DNA of 64,000 nt from Lysinibacillus mangiferihumi (lineage in GTDB: Bacteria; Bacillota; Bacilli; Bacillales_A; Planococcaceae): positions 62,001-126,000 of the forward strand of contig NZ_PYWM01000008.1 in NCBI RefSeq assembly GCF_003049665.1, written 5' to 3'. Position numbers and translations under genes: made by a program. This document shows positions 24,907-34,792 of this stretch, piece after piece; the first letter of the stretch is position 1; each line of letters starts with the position of its first letter. The notes beneath the pieces are model-generated. The model saw nothing but the letters and a program-made list of their open reading frames with translations, was not told where the DNA came from and did not search any database.

Positions 24907-26586
24907 TTAGACTGTAAATTTTTTGGTGATGTTGTTTAATTGTTCAGATTGGTCAGCTAGCATTTGAGCGCTTGCTAATATTTGTTCCATTAGAGTGGCT
25001 ATTTCTTCAGTCGAAGCAGTTGTTTCTTCTACACCCGCAGCAGATTCTTCTGACACACTTGCGATTGAAGCAACGGACATGTTTAATATTTGCCCTTTAT
25101 CTACAAAACTTTCAAGTTCATTCGAAATAAAACCAACTTTTGTTGACATGTTTTCAATCAGCTCAGCAATTAAATTGAACGTTTTTGCGGTTTCTTTTAT
25201 TTGGGATGTTCCGTTTAGGATCGTTTTATAGCCGAATTCTAATGATGATGCAACTTCGGCAGATTCTAGCTGCACATCGTTAACAATACTTGTAATGTCA
25301 TTAACACTAAATTTTACTTCTTCAGCTAGCTTTCTTACTTCGTCTGCAACTACAGCAAAGCCTTTTCCATGTTCACCTGCTCTTGCAGCTTCGATTGCGG
25401 CATTTAGCGCTAATAAATTGGTTTGTTCTGAAATACTCGTAATAACAGAGATGATATCATTAATTTTGGCTGTTTTTTGATCTAATTCTTTCACCTTAGT
25501 AACGGATTCTTCCACTAAATCTTCTATATTATGCATATTACTCTCAGATATTGACATCAGTTTATTGCCACTGATCGTAGCTGTTTTTACTTTTTCAGTA
25601 AGGGTTCTTACTTGTATCCCTTCTTCATTTGATAATTTAATTTTTTCTATAAAGTCGGAAAGTGTTTCACTGAGATTGGCACAGTTTTGCGCTTGTTCTT
25701 GAGAACCTGAAGCTAATGCCTCCATAGTGATCGCAATTTGTAAGCTACCTTCCTTCACTTCATTGGCAGAAGCGGAAAGACCTTTACTTTGCTCTTTTAC
25801 ATTGTCACTTGCGTTAATAATGTTCGTAATAACATTTTTCAAATTACTATTCATTGTATTCGTAGCTTCAATTAATTGGGCTGTTTCGTCTTTTGCCTTC
25901 GTGACAAGATTGGTAGATTGTAAGTTTCCGTCCGCAATTTGTAACATACGGTCAACAACCTTTTTAATTGGCGTTGAAATAACTCTCGCTGTTACTATTG
26001 CTAAAATAATGGCAACTATAATAATAATAATAGACATCATTAAACTGGCATTTTTAATGCTTGTTCCTGTTTCCATTACATCATTACCTTCGTTAAGAAT
26101 GATGTTTTTTCTTTTATCAGCGATCTCTTTAAAACCAGTCATCAAGTCCCTACCTAGGGGCTGCACTTTGTTGGCCATAATGGCAAGGGCTTGTTCCTTA
26201 TTCCCTTTATCAAACTCTACAAACACTTCTTCAGTAATTGTTTTACGCCATTCTATACTTTTATCAATAAGTTGCTTTGCTTCTTCAGAATTTGTTTCTT
26301 GAAGAACTTGATCTTGTAATTCTTTACTTTCCTCCGTATATTGAAGAAATGCCTCTTTATAGGAAGGGTCATTATACAATATGTATCCACGTGCTAACGC
26401 GATTCGTTCGGCAATATTAAAGGCTAATTCTTCATCAGCGATTAACAATGGTAAATCTTCTTTTATTATAGCGTTGGTATCGTGATTGAATTTCACGACA
26501 GACTTGAAGTTATATACGCATAAAGCTGTAATTAATAGGACGATAATTAAAAATACGCCTAATAATTTATGTTTGATGCTTTTCAC
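24907..26586 (-). CDS. Methyl-accepting chemotaxis protein
   Basis: 559 residues. GTG start at 26586 with AGAGG at eight bases. First membrane helix ~6-27, an extracytoplasmic four-helix-bundle sensor (~28-180), second helix (~182-202), HAMP (~203-255), then a long coiled signalling domain. The tip motif is [20 protein letters not shown], followed by [13 protein letters not shown], which binds CheA/CheW. It relays an unknown ligand signal to the flagellar motor. Monocistronic with its own terminator. Confidence 0.94.
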   Translation of the reverse strand: MKSIKHKLLGVFLIIVLLITALCVYNFKSVVKFNHDTNAIIKEDLPLLIADEELAFNIAERIALARGYILYNDPSYKEAFLQYTEESKELQDQVLQETNSEEAKQLIDKSIEWRKTITEEVFVEFDKGNKEQALAIMANKVQPLGRDLMTGFKEIADKRKNIILNEGNDVMETGTSIKNASLMMSIIIIIVAIILAIVTARVISTPIKKVVDRMLQIADGNLQSTNLVTKAKDETAQLIEATNTMNSNLKNVITNIINASDNVKEQSKGLSASANEVKEGSLQIAITMEALASGSQEQAQNCANLSETLSDFIEKIKLSNEEGIQVRTLTEKVKTATISGNKLMSISESNMHNIEDLVEESVTKVKELDQKTAKINDIISVITSISEQTNLLALNAAIEAARAGEHGKGFAVVADEVRKLAEEVKFSVNDITSIVNDVQLESAEVASSLEFGYKTILNGTSQIKETAKTFNLIAELIENMSTKVGFISNELESFVDKGQILNMSVASIASVSEESAAGVEETTASTEEIATLMEQILASAQMLADQSEQLNNITKKFTV

Positions 26587-27061
26587 TAAGGTTTCCTCTT
26601 TTCTTGATAAAAAAATCTTTTTAAGAATGTAATACTAATGGCTGAGTTAGGTCTTTTATTAGGTAATTTTTGCCACTAAATTAATTTTATAGAATAGTTA
26701 TTAATTCGTCAATAAGATGATTAAGAAAACAACAACTTCCTAAATAAATTTTTTTATTATAACAATAGATATAACGTTAGGCTCTTTGTACTGTAGGAGC
26801 ATACAATTGTTTGTTTACGTACGTTAAAAATAATCAAGACATTTTTAGTTGAAATGCAATATGAAAATAAAGAAATTCCTTTAACTTAAAACTATTCTAC
26901 GCAATGTTTTTTGTGTAGGAATATTGCAGTTTATGTTCTCATCTTTACGGCATTTGCATAATCATCAAATATTCTAGATAATAGAAAATGGTAAAAAGTT
27001 TCCATTGGTGCAAGTGGTGAACGATTCAACAATGAAATTTATAAAATGGAGGTCCATATAG
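26587..27061. other. Divergent intergenic region (MCP / APH-like)
   Basis: 475 AT-rich bases with no convincing ORF, RNA gene or repeat. It should contain the promoters of both flanking genes. Confidence 0.6.
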
Positions 27062-27925
27062 ATGGTAGATCGTGTTCTTAAACATTTTGGATTGGATACT
27101 GTATCAGTCAGTGAGGTGGAAGATTCCAATAGTTCAACAGTTGTTAAATGTGCACTACGTAATAAGGAAAATGTTTTTGTGAAGATACCTTTTTCAAAAT
27201 TAAAATATCAACGTGAGTTAGAAGCGTATGAGCTATTAAAAGGAAGGGTAGCTATACCAGACATGCTGGATTGTTGGGCTGGTGATGAAGCCTGTACAGG
27301 AGCATTTTTATTATCCGAATTAAAAGGTAAACCGTTAACATTTGAAGCTCCACCAACAGTAGCTTATCAAGTAGGGATCTTGCACGCATCCATCCATTCC
27401 GTCCAACCTCCTGTTTTGCACAAATTAATCGGCATTGATAATGAGTTTGCTAGTTGGTCTAATTTTGTGGAACGCCAGTTTTATAGTTTTGCAGAAGATG
27501 TTAAAGATGTGGTAGATGTTTGTTTATACAATCAAGCCATGGCTCATTTTGAAAAAATGAAACAACAGCTCCCATCGCCTGATGGACCAAGTTTGATCCA
27601 TATGGATTTTCGGCCAGCAAATATTATTGTGGATGCTAATAAAGTATTAGGTACAATCGATTTTGAATCTGTACGATTTGGTTCCACCGAAATAGATTTT
27701 ACAAAGCTATATCGAGATTTTTTAAGTCGGGATATTACATTATTTCAAGCCTATCAAGAAGGATACAACAGTATTAGACCATTAATCGATTTAGACGTGG
27801 TATTGCCTTTTTATCGATTTACAGATGCTTTCAATAGTATCGGATGGTGTAAACGCCGTGGACTTGAGAAAAATGCTGTGTTTTTGGAACGGAATTTAGT
27901 TATTTTGGAAAAATTGCTAAAATAA
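27062..27925 (+). CDS. Aminoglycoside phosphotransferase-family kinase
   Basis: A 287-residue APH/choline-kinase-fold protein. The N-lobe has an ATP-site lysine in VFVKIPFSKLK (~40), the Brenner motif is LIHMDFRPANIIV (HxDxxxxN, ~180), and the metal-binding Asp is in GTIDFESVRFG (~200). Family members phosphorylate antibiotics or small metabolites; this one is distant from known resistance enzymes, so the substrate is open. GGAGG precedes the ATG. The GNAT gene follows at 85 bp. Confidence 0.88.
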   Translation: MVDRVLKHFGLDTVSVSEVEDSNSSTVVKCALRNKENVFVKIPFSKLKYQRELEAYELLKGRVAIPDMLDCWAGDEACTGAFLLSELKGKPLTFEAPPTVAYQVGILHASIHSVQPPVLHKLIGIDNEFASWSNFVERQFYSFAEDVKDVVDVCLYNQAMAHFEKMKQQLPSPDGPSLIHMDFRPANIIVDANKVLGTIDFESVRFGSTEIDFTKLYRDFLSRDITLFQAYQEGYNSIRPLIDLDVVLPFYRFTDAFNSIGWCKRRGLEKNAVFLERNLVILEKLLK

Positions 27926-28010
27926 TGGGTAGTCACGTAAAATTACGGAACAAATATGTCCTATTCACTTTAGGACTTGAAATGAAGATAAAATAAAGAG
28001 GTATAGCCAT

Positions 28011-28805
28011 ATGATTATAGTATCAAAAGACCATTTTCAGTTGATTAAAACGAAACTTAGTGAAGCACCGACGTTTGTATTTAGCATATTGGATTCGATG
28101 ATTAAAGGAACGGTTTATGCAGATGCTGTTGATTACAAAACATTGCTAATCGCAACGGATTCAGGATTATATTATGTTGCCGGTCAGGTATCAGATGAAC
28201 GATTCCTTCAGCACCTCGTAAAAATTTTTGATGCATCTGTAGAGCAAGGAAAACGATTTACATTATTTTCTCCTAGTGCAGCGTGGGATCGTGTCATTGA
28301 AAAATATCTGAAGCAGCAAGTAGGCAAAATCCAGCGTTATGCTTTTTCATTTGACCTCCAGACGTATAAAAAAAGAAAAAGCAGTAATAAAAGTGAGTAT
28401 GACGTAGCCAAAATTGGGCAGTTGGAGATCCAACATTGTTTGGAGTTTGACAACAGCTATTACGATACATATTGGGATTCAACGGATAATTTTATCCAAA
28501 ATGGAATAGGTTTTTGTGTCAAGGATAATGAGCAAGTAATTAGCGCAAGCGTATCAATTTTTAAATCTACAAAATTTGCTGAAATAGATATTGTGACAGA
28601 TTCCCATTATAGAGGAAAAGGATTAGCAAGTATCGTTGCGGAACAATTTATCGATGATTGCCTAGCCGCTCATATTCAACCTCGTTGGGACTGTGATATT
28701 GATAATCAAGCTTCAATTAATTTAGGGACTAAATTGGGTTTTATAAATCCGCGGCCATATAGCGTTTACTTTAAAATTAGACACGATGCTAATGGTCAGT
28801 CTTAA
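28011..28805 (+). CDS. GNAT-family N-acetyltransferase (two-domain)
   Basis: 264 residues. The N-terminal half (~1-130) is the extra domain of the Bacillus GNAT_acetyltr_2 group. The C-terminal half has the acetyl-CoA motif DSHYRGKGLASIVAEQFIDD (~195-215) followed by CDIDNQASINLGTKLGF. The substrate is unknown. AAAGAGG precedes the ATG. It may be co-transcribed with the upstream kinase. Confidence 0.9.
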   Translation: MIIVSKDHFQLIKTKLSEAPTFVFSILDSMIKGTVYADAVDYKTLLIATDSGLYYVAGQVSDERFLQHLVKIFDASVEQGKRFTLFSPSAAWDRVIEKYLKQQVGKIQRYAFSFDLQTYKKRKSSNKSEYDVAKIGQLEIQHCLEFDNSYYDTYWDSTDNFIQNGIGFCVKDNEQVISASVSIFKSTKFAEIDIVTDSHYRGKGLASIVAEQFIDDCLAAHIQPRWDCDIDNQASINLGTKLGFINPRPYSVYFKIRHDANGQS

Positions 28806-28877
28806 AAGTATTTTTCTTCGTCTGCATATGACACATTTATCGTATTGTAGTCATACACTAACTTTGGGGTGAATGAA

Positions 28878-29318
28878 TTGCCAAGAGTAAAATATCGTGA
28901 TGCAGACATTGACTTAATGGCGAGGATGATGAGAGCAGAAGCTGAAGGTGAAGGGAAACAAGGGATGTTGTATGTTGGCAATGTGATTGTCAATCGGCTA
29001 GTTTCCAATTGTTTAGACTTTAAAGATTTAAGATCAATTGAAGATGTTATTTATCAAGTCCAAGGCGGAAATTATTCATTTGAAGCAGTTCAAAAAGGAA
29101 ACATGTTTTATCAAAGAGCAAGAGAAACGGAGAAAAGATTAGCTAAACAAAATTTGGATTATTGGCGAGTGCATCCAGGGAAATACGCCCTCTGGTACTT
29201 TAATCCGTACGCGCCGTGTCCACCAACATGGTACGGCCAACCATTTGCTGGACAGTTTAAAAAACATTGTTTTTATGAACCAGCACCTGACACATGTGAT
29301 GGTGTTTATATTGGATAG
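28878..29318 (+). CDS. CwlJ/SleB-type spore cortex hydrolase
   Basis: 146 residues of the Hydrolase_2 family. The catalytic domain starts LMARMMRAEAEGEGKQGM (conserved Glu) with VGNVIVNRLVSNC, and ends HPGKYALWYFNPYAPCPPTWYGQPFAG..HCFYEP. No signal peptide, which is characteristic of CwlJ as opposed to SleB. TTG 28878 after GGGGTG is preferred over GTG 28869. CwlJ degrades cortex peptidoglycan at germination; no gerQ partner is nearby. This is the clearest sign that the organism forms spores. Confidence 0.88.
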   Translation: MPRVKYRDADIDLMARMMRAEAEGEGKQGMLYVGNVIVNRLVSNCLDFKDLRSIEDVIYQVQGGNYSFEAVQKGNMFYQRARETEKRLAKQNLDYWRVHPGKYALWYFNPYAPCPPTWYGQPFAGQFKKHCFYEPAPDTCDGVYIG

Positions 29319-29363
29319 GCTGTGCAGTTGATATAGTAACGATTAGAGGCTGGGACAAAAGAG

Positions 29364-29403
29364 AAAAAGTGTTAGATTGATGGCAGTCAATCTAACACTT
29401 TTT
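29364..29403 (+). terminator. Repeat-family terminator, copy 3
   Basis: A perfect 17-bp stem between 29364-29380 and 29387-29403, the same sequence family as 12146-12183. It follows the cwlJ-like gene. Confidence 0.92.
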
Positions 29404-29755
29404 TGTTACGCCGTTATTGCCCGCGTCTTACGATGTGTGCGTTCTGAGCAGGAGTCACCGTCTCCGCTACCAACAACTAGTGAACCCTTCTAATTTTTTC
29501 TTTATTGCAAAAGCAAGAATAGCTAAGTGTGCTAGTTCTCCATATAGCAAAAATTTATGAACACCTTTGCTCTGTTCCTTAAATTTTTTTTGTTATGTTC
29601 CATCCTTTTTTATATGCTTCAATTTTTTATGGTCTATGTTAATGTTATATTTACCAATATTTTCATAACTAATGGTTGCATTTTAAAAGGAAATCTTATA
29701 AGGTAAATAGCAGTGGTATAAATTTACACTTTTAAGAATAAACGCGTCCTTACAC
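29404..29755. other. Gene-free stretch before a truncated binding-protein gene
   Basis: About 350 bases with no intact gene. A short open stretch on the minus strand (about 29467-29590) reads LLYGELAHLAILAFAIKKKL but has no convincing start; it may be a fragment. The expected N-terminal coding part of the following gene is not present here. Confidence 0.5.
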
Positions 29756-30544
29756 TTGGAAGAGCCACTTCCACGTATAGATGGAGCAACGGCGATGTAC
29801 CCGTTATATGCTGCCTTTGTAGAGGCGACCTATCCGAACAAAAGCTATCCATACTATGATAGCGAGGTGAAAGTAAGTCGAACGCCTGAAGCTTATCAAA
29901 ATTTAATTGCTGGTGATGTAGATGTGATTTTTGCAGCAGCCCCATCAGATTCACAACTAAAAGTCGCGGAAATAAATGGGCTGACATTTGCTATGACCCC
30001 GATTGGGCGTGAGGCTTTTGTTTTTTTTGTGCATCATAAAAATCGCGTTGAAAATCTTTCACTTGAACAGCTGAAGCAAATTTATGCAGGTCAAATTACA
30101 AATTGGCACGAAGTTGGTGGCGATAATGACTCCATTCGCGCATTCCAACGACCAGCTGATAGTGGTAGTCAGACGACGTTAGAAAAAATTATGGGCGATA
30201 CACCTATAATGGAAGCACCTGCAGAAAATGTAGCAACTGGCATGGGTGGCATAATCCATGAAGTTTCTCAATATCGCAATTATAAAAATGCAATTGGTTA
30301 TACGTTTAGATATTACTCGACAGAAATGGTTGGGAATAATGAAATACAATTACTGTCCATTGATGGTATTGAGCCGACAAAGGAAAATATTCGCAATGGT
30401 ACATATCCACTAATATCCGAATTTTACGCAGTAACTGCTGGGATGGATAACCCAAATGTTAAAAAGTTTATTGATTGGATTGTGTCGCCTGAAGGACAGG
30501 CATTAGTTGAAAAGGTTGGTTATGTGCCAGTTGAAAATGATTAG
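29756..30544 (+). CDS. PstS-like substrate-binding protein, probably 5'-truncated
   Basis: 262 residues with the PstS-family phosphate-binding fold: PRIDGATAMYPLYAAFV at the start, FAAAPSDSQLKVA, LEQLKQIYAGQITNWHEVGG (typical PstS hinge) and RPADSGSQTTLEKIM. Relatives carry an N-terminal signal or membrane segment before this point; here only a TTG without ribosome site is available and the frame upstream has no signal peptide. A solute-binding protein made inside the cell would be useless, so the gene is probably dead or part of a lost larger gene. Confidence 0.75.
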   Translation: MEEPLPRIDGATAMYPLYAAFVEATYPNKSYPYYDSEVKVSRTPEAYQNLIAGDVDVIFAAAPSDSQLKVAEINGLTFAMTPIGREAFVFFVHHKNRVENLSLEQLKQIYAGQITNWHEVGGDNDSIRAFQRPADSGSQTTLEKIMGDTPIMEAPAENVATGMGGIIHEVSQYRNYKNAIGYTFRYYSTEMVGNNEIQLLSIDGIEPTKENIRNGTYPLISEFYAVTAGMDNPNVKKFIDWIVSPEGQALVEKVGYVPVEND

Positions 30545-30559
30545 CTTATTGGCTATAAT
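30531..30559 (+). promoter_or_regulatory. Sigma-A promoter of the guanidine riboswitch
   Basis: TTGAAA (30531-30536), a 17-bp spacer and TATAAT (30554-30559). The -35 lies within the last codons of the upstream gene. Confidence 0.85.
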
Positions 30560-30581
30560 GATGGTAACAATTCGATATGAT

Positions 30582-30711
30582 AGTTTTCTAGGGTTCCGTA
30601 GCGCTAGCTAGTCTGGTCCGAGAGAAAACCACAAAATATATTTTGTGACACGGAAGGATAAAAGCCTGGGAGATACTGTTGAAAAACAGTGTTTCTGTAG
30701 GCTTTTTTTAT
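30582..30711 (+). ncRNA. Guanidine-I (ykkC) riboswitch with terminator
   Basis: The conserved blocks of the ykkC aptamer are all present: CTAGGGTTCCG (30589-30599), TCTGGTCCGAGAG (30612-30624), ACACGGAAGGATAAAAGCC (~30648-30666) and GGGAGA. The expression platform is a terminator: AAAGCCT pairs with AGGCTTT (to ~30705), followed by T's. Binding of guanidinium prevents termination and turns on the two SMR genes downstream. It starts ~25 nt after the promoter. Confidence 0.95.
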
Positions 30712-30734
30712 TTGTCGAAATGGAGGGATTTAAA

Positions 30735-31076
30735 ATGAACAAACAATGGCTTAGTGTCTTTGTAGCGGCTTTTTTTGAAGTTGGCTGGGTTATTGGCTTA
30801 AAGCATGCTAATAGTACACTAGAATGGCTAGGAACAGCAATTGCTATTTTTATTAGTTTCTATTTATTAATTAAGGCTGGAGAGCGTTTACCTGTTGGCA
30901 CGGTTTATGCAGTGTTTGTAGGTTTGGGGACGGCAGGTACGGTATGTGCCGATAGTCTGCTGTTTGGAGAGCCGTGGAAACTAGCAAAAATTTTGTGTAT
31001 TGTCGTTTTACTCGCAGGTGTTGTAGGCTTGAAGCTTGTGACGGGTGAGCCAAAAGAGAAAGAGGTGAAGGGATAA
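30735..31076 (+). CDS. SMR-family guanidinium exporter subunit
   Basis: A 113-residue four-helix small multidrug resistance protein; ATG 30735 with GGAGGG (a longer frame reads back through the riboswitch and is not real). The essential membrane glutamate is in [13 protein letters not shown] (~14). [22 protein letters not shown] is the helix-3 signature. Located directly after a guanidine-I riboswitch and paired with a second SMR gene, as in B. subtilis ykkCD, it likely forms half of a heterodimeric guanidinium/H+ antiporter. Confidence 0.93.
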   Translation: MNKQWLSVFVAAFFEVGWVIGLKHANSTLEWLGTAIAIFISFYLLIKAGERLPVGTVYAVFVGLGTAGTVCADSLLFGEPWKLAKILCIVVLLAGVVGLKLVTGEPKEKEVKG

Positions 31077-31390
31077 TGGCGTGGGTAGCATTAGTCATCG
31101 CTGGACTTTGTGAAATGATGGGTGTTTTTATGATTAGTAAGTACAATGAAGTGAAAAATATAAAAAACCTAGTCTTATTAATTGCCGTATTTACGGTTAG
31201 TTTTTTAGGGCTTGCCTATGCCATGGAAACCTTGCCGATGGGAACAGCCTATGCCATTTGGACGGGAATTGGGGCAGCAGGGGGAGCTATACTAGGCATG
31301 TTGTTTTTTAATGAATCGAAAGATTGGCGAAGAATCGTCTGTATTGTGCTCGTTTTAGGAGCTGCGATTTGTTTAAAATTGTTATCTTAA
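31076..31390 (+). CDS. SMR-family guanidinium exporter, partner subunit
   Basis: 104 residues, four membrane helices. The conserved Glu is in AGLCEMMGVFMISKY (~13), and METLPMGTAYAIWTGIGAAGG is the helix-3 signature. It starts in the TAATG overlap with the first subunit, so translation is coupled and the stoichiometry fixed. Controlled by the upstream guanidine-I riboswitch. A long hairpin terminator follows. Confidence 0.93.
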   Translation: MAWVALVIAGLCEMMGVFMISKYNEVKNIKNLVLLIAVFTVSFLGLAYAMETLPMGTAYAIWTGIGAAGGAILGMLFFNESKDWRRIVCIVLVLGAAICLKLLS

Positions 31391-31430
31391 GTAGTGCCAG
31401 TCACCCAAACAATTTTAAACAATTTCATTG
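31391..31430 (+). repeat. Interspersed repeat, copy 2
   Basis: Similar to 14539-14580 (GTGCCAGTCAC then CAAACAATTTTAAACAATTT). It begins one base after a stop codon, as the other copy nearly does. Confidence 0.6.
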
Positions 31431-31436
31431 TAAAGT

Positions 31437-31493
31437 AAAAATCCACCTAGACTCTTGCTGGAATGTGCCAGCAGAGAGTAAGGTGGATTTTTT
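31437..31493. terminator. Convergent terminator (SMR / opuA)
   Basis: AAAATCCACC (31437-31446) pairs with GGTGGATTTT (31482-31491), with an inner TGCTGG/CCAGCA helix, followed by T's. Confidence 0.85.
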
Positions 31494-31528
31494 AGCCCTT
31501 AAAGGACTGTATGCAGCGTTCTTTTTCG

Positions 31529-32401
31529 TTATTTTTTTATATCTTTCGTCCATTCAGCAACTTTTTCTGGGTTATCTTTAATCCATTGTTTTGCTGCATC
31601 TTTTGGGTCATCGCCATTTAAAATATTTAGCATAACAGATTCTAAATCTTCTGATGTCCAGTGGAAGTTATCTAAAACAGTATAAACATCGGGGCGGTCT
31701 TCTTTTAAACCTTTGCGAACAAATGTATTAATCGTTTCTTCTCCGCCATAAACACCTTTTGGATCTTCTAAATACTTCAGATCATATTTGGCAAATTTCC
31801 AGTGAGGTGACCAACCTGTAACGATAATTTCTTCTTTATTTTTAATTGCTTTCGACAGTGCTGTTGTCATCGCTCCTGAAGATGAAGTTAAGAAGTTCCA
31901 ATCAGAAAGATTATCATATTCTTCTAACGCTTTTTCAGTTGCTGCTGTAATTCCAGCACCTGGCTCGATGCCTGTAATTGTATGGTCTGCTTCATTTGTT
32001 AAATCTTCAATAGAATTAGCATCCATGTAACTTGGTACGACTAAACCAATTTTCGCACCTGCTAAGTTTTCGCCAAGTTCATCTAAGTCACTTTTATATT
32101 TTTCATATTGTGATCCATGTGTATGTGGTAACCATGCAGCGACCATGCCATCTGCTTCCCCTTTAGAAACAGCTTCCCACATAATAGCGTTATCAAGCGG
32201 AGTTAAAGTAACATCATACCCTAGGTCTTCTAAAACTTGACCGACAACGTTTGTCGAAGCGATTTCAGTATCCCATTCAACGTAGGCTAAATTAACATCT
32301 TTTGCATCTTCTTTTTTAGTGGAATCACCTTCGTTACAAGCGGCTAGTAAAAAGCTTAGCCCTAGAGCCATCCCTAATTTTGATAATGTTTTTAGTTTCA
32401 T
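31529..32401 (-). CDS. opuAC: Glycine betaine ABC transporter, substrate-binding lipoprotein
   Basis: 290 residues. The signal peptide ends SFLLAACNEG, so lipidated Cys. The mature part is the OpuAC/ProX fold that cages trimethylammonium groups with Trp residues; visible are VNLAYVEWDTEIAST, AAWLPHTHG, and GWSPHWKFAKYDLKYLEDP. It delivers osmoprotectants such as glycine betaine to the OpuAA/OpuAB importer. Last gene of a leftward three-gene operon whose upstream neighbour is a BusR-like repressor. Confidence 0.94.
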   Translation of the reverse strand: MKLKTLSKLGMALGLSFLLAACNEGDSTKKEDAKDVNLAYVEWDTEIASTNVVGQVLEDLGYDVTLTPLDNAIMWEAVSKGEADGMVAAWLPHTHGSQYEKYKSDLDELGENLAGAKIGLVVPSYMDANSIEDLTNEADHTITGIEPGAGITAATEKALEEYDNLSDWNFLTSSSGAMTTALSKAIKNKEEIIVTGWSPHWKFAKYDLKYLEDPKGVYGGEETINTFVRKGLKEDRPDVYTVLDNFHWTSEDLESVMLNILNGDDPKDAAKQWIKDNPEKVAEWTKDIKK

Positions 32402-32487
32402 TCAAATCTTCCTTTCTTCTCTACGTATTTAGCATTTTAGTGACATAATGCGATTGTAACTTGCTGATGTAATGCTAAAATGCTCTA

Positions 32488-33342
32488 TTACAGCTCTTTT
32501 TTTCGATTAAAGCTTTGAGTTAAGCGATCGATAATAATCGCGAAAATCACGAGCCCTAAACCAGCAACAAATCCATTACCGACTTGTGTACGTTGCAATG
32601 CTGTTAATACTTCACGACCAAGTCCTGGTGCCCCAATCATCGACGCGATAACAACCATTGATAGAGATAACATAACCGTTTGGTTAATACCGGCCATAAT
32701 AGTTGATTTGGCAAGTGGGATTTCTACTTTAAATAATTTTTGTGCTGCGGTACTGCCGTATGAATCAGCGGCTTCTACTAATTCTTTTGGTACTTGTCTA
32801 ATTCCTAAATTTGTCATACGTACAGTAGGGGGCAATGCAAAAATAACGGATGCAAATACACCAGGTACAATGCCAATGCCGAAAAAGGCAACTGCGGGGA
32901 TTAAATATACGAAGCCAGGCATCGTTTGCATAAAGTCAAGAATTGGTTTAATAATATTTTCAGCAACGCTTGACTTGGACATTAAAATACCAAGAGGGAT
33001 ACCGATGATGATAGAAATGATACTAGAGAATAATACGAGCGTTGTCGTTTCCATCAAGTGATCCCATAAACCTTGATTGTAAATAAATAACAGACCTATT
33101 AGTGTAAAGCTTGCAAGCCCCAATTTTTTGCCTACAGCGAAAAATGCTAAAATAACGACAAGTAAAATAAGAATAATAGCGGGAATGCTAATTAATAAAT
33201 CCGTGACCTGGTTCATGAGTAGTTTTCCGTATTTTTGTATCACATCGAAGAATGCTGAAAAATTACTCGTCAACCAGTCCATGGCTGATTCTACCCATGG
33301 GGCAAGTGGTAAGGTTGGAATATTGTCTAAAAAATTATTCAT
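32488..33342 (-). CDS. opuAB: Glycine betaine ABC transporter permease
   Basis: 284 residues with about seven membrane helices. The permease-ATPase contact loop is the [22 protein letters not shown] segment (~185-206). Start ATG 33342 overlaps the opuAA stop by 8 bp and has GAGGAGG. Forms the membrane channel of the OpuA importer. Confidence 0.95.
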   Translation of the reverse strand: MNNFLDNIPTLPLAPWVESAMDWLTSNFSAFFDVIQKYGKLLMNQVTDLLISIPAIILILLVVILAFFAVGKKLGLASFTLIGLLFIYNQGLWDHLMETTTLVLFSSIISIIIGIPLGILMSKSSVAENIIKPILDFMQTMPGFVYLIPAVAFFGIGIVPGVFASVIFALPPTVRMTNLGIRQVPKELVEAADSYGSTAAQKLFKVEIPLAKSTIMAGINQTVMLSLSMVVIASMIGAPGLGREVLTALQRTQVGNGFVAGLGLVIFAIIIDRLTQSFNRKKEL

Positions 33343-34534
33343 GTGTTACGTCCTCCTCAGTGCATGTTGAAAGTGCTTCGATAACCACGCCACGGATAAG
33401 AACACCAAGTAAACGTTCGTCTTTCACAACTGCAATAGGAGTAGGGGAGTTATGAATCATGCCTAAAATATCCTGTAAAAGCATATCTGGAGGAACGGTT
33501 AACATTTCGGATTGAACAATCGAATGTACTGTTTGTTCCTGTTTTTTAGCAGCCGCTAGTGCATCATCAGCAGTAATAAATCCTTTCAAATGTCTGTTTT
33601 TATCAACAGCAATTAGTAAACTAACAGCTTCTTGACGCATTCTTTTCAGTGCAACTGTAGGTCCATCAAGGTCAACGTTGACATATACTGGTCGAACCAT
33701 TACGTTTTCAGCTGTTAATACTTTAGAGCGATCGACATCTTCAACAAATGTTTTTACATATTCATTTGCTGGATTCGTTAAAATTTCTTCACCAGTCCCA
33801 ATTTGAATAATAGAACCGTCCTTCATTATGGCTATACGATCACCAATGCGTAGTGCCTCATTTAAATCATGAGTAATAAATAAAATTGTTTTTTTCAATG
33901 TTCGTTGTAAATCTAGTAATTCATCCTGCATTTCTTTCCGAATCAAAGGATCGAGAGCAGAAAATGCTTCATCCATTAATAAAATTTCTGGATCGTTTGC
34001 GAGTGCGCGTGCTAAGCCAACACGTTGTTGCATCCCGCCTGATAGTTGGTTTGGATACTGGTCTTTATAGGCAAGTAAGCCTGCGTTTGCTAAAGCTTGT
34101 TCTGCTTTAGCTTTGCGCTCTTCTTTAGAGATACCTCGTATTTCAAGACCATACTCGGTATTTTGTAGAAGTGTACGGTGAGGGAATAAACCGAAGTTTT
34201 GAAAAACCATACTCATTTTGCTTCTTCTAGCGGTTCGTAAGCTTTCTTTTCCCATTTTAGAAATATTTTCGCCATCAATATAAATATTGCCACTCGTTGG
34301 TTCGATAAGACGATTCAATAGTCGAATAAGTGTTGATTTCCCGCTACCAGACAAGCCCATAATGACGAAAATTTCTCCTTCATTGACGGTAAAACTAGCA
34401 TCATAAACACCAACCGTTGCACCCGTTTCTTTTAAAATATCTGTCTTGCTTTTTTGTTGTTTGACGAGTTCTAAAGCTTGAGTAATATGCTTACCAAAAA
34501 CTTTAGAAACATGTTCTACTTTTATTTTTTCCAT
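33335..34534 (-). CDS. opuAA: Glycine betaine ABC transporter ATP-binding subunit with CBS domains
   Basis: 399 residues from ATG 34534 (GAAAGGAG upstream; the longer frame to 34564 lacks support). Walker [10 protein letters not shown] (~60), signature [15 protein letters not shown] (~165), Walker [14 protein letters not shown] (~185). The C-terminal tandem CBS domains (~275-399) are the ionic-strength/c-di-AMP-sensing part known in this family. Powers osmoprotectant import. Confidence 0.95.
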   Translation of the reverse strand: MEKIKVEHVSKVFGKHITQALELVKQQKSKTDILKETGATVGVYDASFTVNEGEIFVIMGLSGSGKSTLIRLLNRLIEPTSGNIYIDGENISKMGKESLRTARRSKMSMVFQNFGLFPHRTLLQNTEYGLEIRGISKEERKAKAEQALANAGLLAYKDQYPNQLSGGMQQRVGLARALANDPEILLMDEAFSALDPLIRKEMQDELLDLQRTLKKTILFITHDLNEALRIGDRIAIMKDGSIIQIGTGEEILTNPANEYVKTFVEDVDRSKVLTAENVMVRPVYVNVDLDGPTVALKRMRQEAVSLLIAVDKNRHLKGFITADDALAAAKKQEQTVHSIVQSEMLTVPPDMLLQDILGMIHNSPTPIAVVKDERLLGVLIRGVVIEALSTCTEEDVTHE

Positions 34535-34689
34535 AGAACCACTCCTTTCAAAAACTAATCCCACTTACAAATATACAGTGAGATACAACCTCAATTAGTA
34601 GAGGGAGAATGTAGTTACTTTAAAAACAAATCCGTGGCCGAATTGTTTTATTTTAAACTATTTGAGGATAATGAAAACCAAAAATGAAC

Positions 34690-34732
34690 AAGTAACAACT
34701 TAACGTTAACAAAGAGTTGTTACTTTTGTCAA
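34690..34732 (-). promoter_or_regulatory. Candidate BusR operator at the opuA promoter
   Basis: A perfect inverted repeat, AAGTAACAACT (34690-34700) and AGTTGTTACTT (34715-34725), with a palindromic TTAACGTTAA between. On the minus strand it lies immediately after a consensus -35, TTGACA (34727-34732), so a bound repressor would block opuAA transcription. Confidence 0.55.
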
Positions 34733-34745
34733 ATCGATAAATGAG

Positions 34746-34792
34746 AAAAAATCCGCATAAACGCTGTTATATCAGCGCTTATGCGGATTTTA
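34746..34792 (-). terminator. Terminator of the busR-like gene
   Basis: AAAAATCCGCATAA...GCTG pairs with CAGC...TTATGCGGATTTT. The right arm reaches the stop codon of the gene. Confidence 0.88.

Noticed and set aside
25727-26302. 191-codon plus-strand frame opposite the MCP gene
   Set aside because: It mirrors the heptad-rich coding frame on the other strand, lacks a ribosome site, and the MCP frame is unambiguous.
29467-29590. Minus-strand fragment LLYGELAHLAILAFAIKKKL
   Set aside because: No start codon with ribosome site in this frame and no family recognised; kept only as a note on the intergenic region.
30645-30734. N-terminal extension of the first SMR gene
   Set aside because: It would translate the riboswitch terminator; the ATG at 30735 has GGAGGG and gives the usual SMR length.
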